A stretch of DNA of 64,000 nt from Limnohabitans radicicola. Lineage in GTDB: Bacteria > Pseudomonadota > Gammaproteobacteria > Burkholderiales > Burkholderiaceae_C. The notes beneath the pieces were generated by a model. It was given only the letters and a program-made list of their open reading frames with translations. It had not been told where the DNA came from and did no database searches. This document shows, one piece after another, positions 60,663-64,000 of the stretch. The position numbers were made by a program, and so were the translations under genes. Positions within the stretch are counted from its first letter, which is position 1, and every line of letters begins with the position of its first letter. The stretch lies in NCBI RefSeq assembly GCF_014837235.1, contig NZ_JACYFT010000002.1, positions 930,001-994,000 on the forward strand, written 5' to 3'.

Positions 60663-60818
60663 TTGCACACGCGCAGGCAATGGGCTGCTGTGAAGGCACG
60701 CTGCTGGTTCGAGGAAGAGCCACGCGTCGACTTCATCCGCAATATCGCCCCCTGGGACGCCGACGATCTGGACGCTGATCGCAGCCGAGGATTGCGATGG
60801 ACCCTGAGCGGCCGTTGA
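60663..60818 (+). pseudogene. Possible 3' relic of an unknown gene
   Basis: A 51-codon frame reads ...WAAVKARCWFEEEPRVDFIR, then NIAPWDADDLDADRSRG, with protein-like composition but no start codon with a ribosome site. It lies between the ABC-2 operon and the xis-like tail. It may be the end of a prophage gene. The family is unknown to me. Confidence 0.3.
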
Positions 60819-60866
60819 TCAAAGTTCTGCTGATGGCAGCTTCTGGCCGACAGCTGACCTCGGCCG

Positions 60867-62018
60867 TCAGAGGAATCGATCCGCCAGATCCTCACCCCTC
60901 AGTGAGGCGTAGCGCAGGAACATGTCGGTTTTCTTCCAACCCATGATCTTGCAAATTTCCAACTCGCTCCACATCCAACCGTTGTCTTGCTTGTTGCGCA
61001 TGGTGGCCCAACGGCAGGTCGCCTCGTGGCGTAGGTCATGCTCGGTGAAATCCGGCATGTCGGCATAAGCAAACAAGGTGGTGAAGCGCTTGGACAGCGC
61101 ATTCGTGACCTTGTCCAGGTTGTCCGGTTCCCCGTCCCAGAACTTGAACAGCAAGCCCTTCTTGCCTTTACAGCGCTTGCGAAGTGCTGGTCGCAGACTC
61201 GGCACCACCGGCACCGTGCGCCGCTTGATAACCCCGCCATGTCCCTTGGTGCCCCGTATTTCCAGCAACCCCCTGGCGTCGTCGTAATCCTCACAACGAA
61301 TCCAGTAGCCCTCACGTAGGCGCACCCCAGTGTTGAGGATGATTTCGTAGAGCAGCTTGAAGTCATCGTCCTGAGGCAAGGGCCGCTGCTTGGATGGGTT
61401 CTTGATACCAGCCAGGGAGGCATTGATGCGATCCTCCTCCCCGGGGGCAAAACGGCGCTCCCGGTGCTGGTCTTTCTTGGGCGCCTTGTCGGCCTGCGCC
61501 AGCACCTCGCCTTCTTTGGCGGTGTAGGTACTGTAACCCTTGGGCATTAGCCGCAGCGGATTGGCCGGGGCCGTCTGGTCGATCGGGGTAGTCTTGCGGA
61601 TGTGCCAATCAACCACCCTGGCCAGCCCCTCCACCCGTTTGCGGATCGAGCCGGGCGCCAGGTTTTGTTCCAGCTTGAGCTTGCTGACCCACTTGTCACA
61701 CCAGGTGATGGTCACGCGGTCAAGTGTCACCTGACCCACCTCCGCCTTGATGCGGTCGAGGTTGGCCAGGTCCGATGGTGCCGGTCCGGGTGAACTGAGT
61801 TTGTAGTTGTCGATCAACGTGGCGAGCTTCAAGCCGGTGCGATGGTCAGGTGTTTCGACCAAATCAACGGGCACCACACCGCGCTCGATCATGCTCATCA
61901 AGTGCGTTTGGTACTGTTGTGCTTCAACCTTCGAGTTGAAGGTTGCGAAGTGTTTGCGTGGCAGCAATTTACTGTCGATGCGGACCTGCCACCGGTCCCC
62001 GCGTTGAATGATTGCCAT
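60867..62018 (-). CDS. int: Tyrosine recombinase (phage integrase)
   Basis: The start is MAIIQRGDRWQVRIDSK at 62018; the frame upstream runs through the tRNA gene and is a shadow. The 383-aa protein has an N-terminal arm-binding part (about 1-50), a core-binding domain (about 65-145) and a catalytic domain with R233 (NTGVRLREG), K258, H327-xx-R330 (HDLRHE), W361 and Y370 (FLRYASLRG). It is intact. It lies beside the 3' end of tRNA-Cys, the usual attachment target. Its last 39 bp read in reverse resemble the end of the Xis-like gene at 44335. Confidence 0.92.
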   Translation of the reverse strand: MAIIQRGDRWQVRIDSKLLPRKHFATFNSKVEAQQYQTHLMSMIERGVVPVDLVETPDHRTGLKLATLIDNYKLSSPGPAPSDLANLDRIKAEVGQVTLDRVTITWCDKWVSKLKLEQNLAPGSIRKRVEGLARVVDWHIRKTTPIDQTAPANPLRLMPKGYSTYTAKEGEVLAQADKAPKKDQHRERRFAPGEEDRINASLAGIKNPSKQRPLPQDDDFKLLYEIILNTGVRLREGYWIRCEDYDDARGLLEIRGTKGHGGVIKRRTVPVVPSLRPALRKRCKGKKGLLFKFWDGEPDNLDKVTNALSKRFTTLFAYADMPDFTEHDLRHEATCRWATMRNKQDNGWMWSELEICKIMGWKKTDMFLRYASLRGEDLADRFL

Positions 62019-62062
62019 GACCCGAAGATGAGGCTGCGGGTGTGAAATGTCAACTGCCATCC

Positions 62063-62100
62063 ACGGACAAATTGATCCGTCCAAGCGTAGCATTGCTACG
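62063..62100. repeat. Inverted repeats upstream of int
   Basis: CGTAGCA-T-TGCTACG (62086-62100) is a perfect 7+7 dyad and ACGGA-N8-TCCGT (62063-62080) a second. They lie 45-82 bp upstream of the int start and are candidate arm-type or Xis-binding sites. Confidence 0.5.
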
Positions 62101-62154
62101 GATTTGCGTAGCAAAGACCGGGAAATGAGTGGATTTTGAGGGAATCGCAGACAC

Positions 62155-62177
62155 AAAAAAGCCCGATCGAATCGGGC
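62155..62177 (-). terminator. Terminator after tRNA-Cys
   Basis: On the minus strand a stem GCCCGAT/ATCGGGC (62177-62171 with 62167-62161, TCG loop) is followed by six T residues. It lies 29 bp after the tRNA-Cys 3' end. Confidence 0.88.
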
Positions 62178-62205
62178 TAAGTTGTTGATTCCATTCAGAA
62201 ATCTT

Positions 62206-62279
62206 TGGAGGCGCGGGCCGGAGTCGAACCGACCTACACGGATTTGCAATCCGGTGCATAACCGCTTTGCTACCGCGCC
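62206..62279 (-). tRNA. tRNA-Cys (GCA)
   Basis: The 74-nt gene, with encoded CCA, folds as a cloverleaf: acceptor stem GGCGCGG/CCGCGCC, D arm, anticodon arm with GCA in TTGCAAA, and T arm with GGTTCGACTCC. It is intact although the integrase lies beside its 3' end. Confidence 0.95.
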
Positions 62280-62289
62280 ACGTTCTGAC

Positions 62290-62318
62290 AAAAAAGGGAA
62301 GCATGTGCTTCCCTTTTT
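62290..62318. terminator. Bidirectional hairpin between the two tRNA genes
   Basis: A perfect 8-bp stem GGGAAGCA/TGCTTCCC (62296-62303, 62306-62313) is flanked by A-rich and T-rich tracts, so it can terminate both ways. It lies between tRNA-Gly and tRNA-Cys. Confidence 0.8.
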
Positions 62319-62349
62319 GCTGGAAGATGTTGGCACTTCTTCCGATGTT

Positions 62350-62425
62350 TGGAGCGGGAAACGAGGCTCGAACTCGCGACCTCAACCTTGGCAAGGTTGC
62401 GCTCTACCAACTGAGCTATTCCCGC
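62350..62425 (-). tRNA. tRNA-Gly (GCC)
   Basis: The 76-nt gene, with encoded CCA, has acceptor GCGGGAA, D arm AGCTCAGTTGGTAGAGC, anticodon GCC in TTGCCAA, and T arm GAGTTCGAGCC. It lies between lon and tRNA-Cys on the same strand. Confidence 0.95.
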
Positions 62426-62522
62426 ATTTGAGTGAACTTGGCATTGTATGCTTTGTTCGCTGCAACAGGCAAATTATAGCGCAAATTCAAGGGCTCACCG
62501 AAGTGCGCACCATAAATTTGCA

Positions 62523-64000
62523 TCAATGCTTGGTGGCCTCCGTTTTGGCCGTCGAAGCCGCCACGGACACCGCCGCGGCGATCTCCTCTTCCGTCAACGG
62601 AACCGGCTTGGCTTCGAGCGCGATCTCCAGCACCTGATCCACCCATTTGACTGGCACGATCTCCAGACCATTTTTGACATTCTCGGGGATGTCCTGCAAG
62701 TCCTTGACGTTGTCTTCAGGGATCAGCACGGTCTTGATGCCTCCGCGCAAAGCCGCCAAAAGTTTTTCTTTCAGGCCACCAATGGCAGTGACTTCGCCAC
62801 GCAGGGTGATCTCACCTGTCATGGCCACATCGGCACGCACGGGGATGCTGGTCATGGCCGACACCATGGCAGTGACCATGGCTGCGCCTGCGCTTGGACC
62901 GTCCTTGGGCGTAGCGCCATCGGGCACGTGGATGTGCAGGTCTTTCTTTTCGAAGACCTCGTCTTTGATGCCCAACAGACGCGAGCGGCTGCGCACCACG
63001 GTCCGGGCAGCTTCCACAGACTCTTTCATCACATCACCGAGCGAGCCCGTGCGGGTGATGACACCTTTGCCCGGCATCAGCGCGGCCTCAATGGTCAGCA
63101 AATCGCCGCCCACTTCGGTCCATGCCAGACCGACCACCTGACCGACCTGGTTTTTCTGTTCGGCACGACCATAGGTGTACTTGCGCACACCCAGAAAGTC
63201 GTTGAGGTTATCTGCGGTGACCTGGACCTGCGCTTGCATCTGCCCCAACAGCAAGCCCTTGACCACTTTGCGGCAAATCTTGGACAGCTCACGCTCGAGC
63301 GAACGCACACCGGCCTCGCGTGTGTAGTAACGCACCACGTCGCGGATGGCCTCTTCCGTCACATTCAATTCAGCAGCTTTGATGCCGTTGTTTTCCAGCT
63401 GTTTGGGCAGCAGGTAACGCATGGCGATGTTGGTCTTTTCGTCCTCGGTGTAACCCGAGAGGCGAATGACCTCCATCCGGTCCAGCAACGCTGGCGGGAT
63501 GTTCATGGAGTTGGATGTGGCCACAAACATCACATCGCTGAGGTCGAAGTCGACCTCTACATAGTGATCGCCAAAGGTGTGGTTTTGCTCGGGGTCCAGC
63601 ACCTCCAGCAAGGCGCTCGACGGGTCACCTCGGAAATCCGTGCCCAGCTTGTCGATCTCGTCGAGCAGGAACAAGGGGTTGCGGGTACCGGCCTTATTCA
63701 GGCTTTGCAGCACCTTGCCGGGCATGGCGCCGATGTAGGTGCGACGGTGACCGCGGATTTCGGCCTCGTCACGCATGCCACCCAGTGCCATGCGCACATA
63801 CTTGCGACCTGTGGCTTTGGCAATGGACTGGCCCAGCGAGGTCTTGCCCACGCCAGGCGGCCCCACCAGGCACAGGATGGGGGCCTTGACCTTGTCAACG
63901 CGTTGCTGCACGGCGAGGTATTCCAGAATGCGGTCTTTGACCTTGTCCAGGCCAAAGTGGTCCTGGTTCAGCACCGTCTCAGCATTGGCCAGATCGTGCT
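62523..64000 (-). CDS. lon: Lon ATP-dependent protease (C-terminal part)
   Basis: The gene runs off the right edge; the visible 492 codons are open to the last base and have no start. They cover the AAA+ domain (Walker [14 protein letters not shown], Walker [12 protein letters not shown]) and the S16 protease domain with catalytic Ser in DGPSAGAAM and Lys in [14 protein letters not shown]. Lon degrades damaged and regulatory proteins in the cytoplasm. It is a core chromosomal gene and marks the host side of the integration site. Confidence 0.97.
   Translation of the reverse strand, partial: HDLANAETVLNQDHFGLDKVKDRILEYLAVQQRVDKVKAPILCLVGPPGVGKTSLGQSIAKATGRKYVRMALGGMRDEAEIRGHRRTYIGAMPGKVLQSLNKAGTRNPLFLLDEIDKLGTDFRGDPSSALLEVLDPEQNHTFGDHYVEVDFDLSDVMFVATSNSMNIPPALLDRMEVIRLSGYTEDEKTNIAMRYLLPKQLENNGIKAAELNVTEEAIRDVVRYYTREAGVRSLERELSKICRKVVKGLLLGQMQAQVQVTADNLNDFLGVRKYTYGRAEQKNQVGQVVGLAWTEVGGDLLTIEAALMPGKGVITRTGSLGDVMKESVEAARTVVRSRSRLLGIKDEVFEKKDLHIHVPDGATPKDGPSAGAAMVTAMVSAMTSIPVRADVAMTGEITLRGEVTAIGGLKEKLLAALRGGIKTVLIPEDNVKDLQDIPENVKNGLEIVPVKWVDQVLEIALEAKPVPLTEEEIAAAVSVAASTAKTEATKH

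Noticed and set aside
32120..62210. Shared 11-mer AATCTTTGGAG at 32120-32130 and 62200-62210 as a possible attachment core
   Set aside because: The match ends after 11 bp on both sides, lies in the late leader in the middle of the prophage, and such a length is expected by chance in 64 kb.
1..64000. CRISPR arrays, insertion sequences and rRNA genes
   Set aside because: No regularly spaced repeats, transposase motifs with terminal inverted repeats, or rRNA sequence were seen by eye on either strand.

Overview
The window is high-GC DNA, most likely from a betaproteobacterium of the order Burkholderiales (Comamonadaceae-like). The clues are Bug-type solute receptors, a DUF4148 protein, a lon-tRNA-Gly-tRNA-Cys neighbourhood, and a domain resembling betaproteobacterial IF-2. 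The assignment is an inference from gene content. No database search was possible.

Region 1 (1-10046) is a heavy-metal resistance cluster. A CadA-type P-ATPase, a CzcI-like protein, CzcC, CzcB, CzcA and the start of a small His-rich secreted protein all lie on the minus strand. A divergent MerR/CadR regulator faces a cad promoter with the 19-bp spacer typical of MerR-controlled promoters. The inner-membrane ATPase and the tripartite RND pump would together remove Cd/Zn/Co from cytoplasm and periplasm. A frameshifted ankyrin-repeat relic closes the region.

Region 2 (10088-44373) is a nearly complete siphovirus-like prophage, almost all on the minus strand and therefore read right to left. At the right end are a divergent Xis-like HTH gene, an unusual regulator carrying an IF-2 N-terminal-like domain, and an AlpA-like protein. 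Next comes a replication block: a Cas4/DUF2800-type nuclease, a DUF2815 ssDNA-binding protein, a SNF2 helicase in two overlapping ORFs, a family-B DNA polymerase interrupted before motif C, and a 1253-aa protein with that motif C followed by AEP-primase-like and SF3/D5-like helicase regions. A resolvase-like nuclease and a Q-like gene follow. The late operon holds HNH, TerS, TerL, portal, S49 protease, HK97 capsid, connectors, tail tube, G/GT chaperones with an A-AAA-AAC frameshift site, tape measure, a gene-transfer-agent-like tail tip, tail fibres, and a lysis cassette (holin candidate, endolysin, Rz with embedded Rz1). No intact integrase lies inside this block; only a decayed integrase 3' end overlaps the Xis-like gene.

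Region 3 (44581-60650) looks like ordinary chromosomal or island cargo. It holds a TetR-controlled MFP/FtsX/ATPase exporter, a truncated SRAP relic, two RraA-like plus Bug-receptor pairs facing a LysR regulator, a DUF4148 repeat protein, another LysR, and a TetR-controlled TolC/HlyD/ABC-2/ABC-2 exporter with no ATPase gene.

Region 4 (60663-64000) has an intact tyrosine integrase whose 5' end faces the 3' end of tRNA-Cys, then tRNA-Gly and the C-terminal part of lon. The 39 bp where this integrase ends match, with 5 differences, the end of the Xis-like gene 16.5 kb away. The xis-int junction is therefore present twice, diverged, on either side of region 3.
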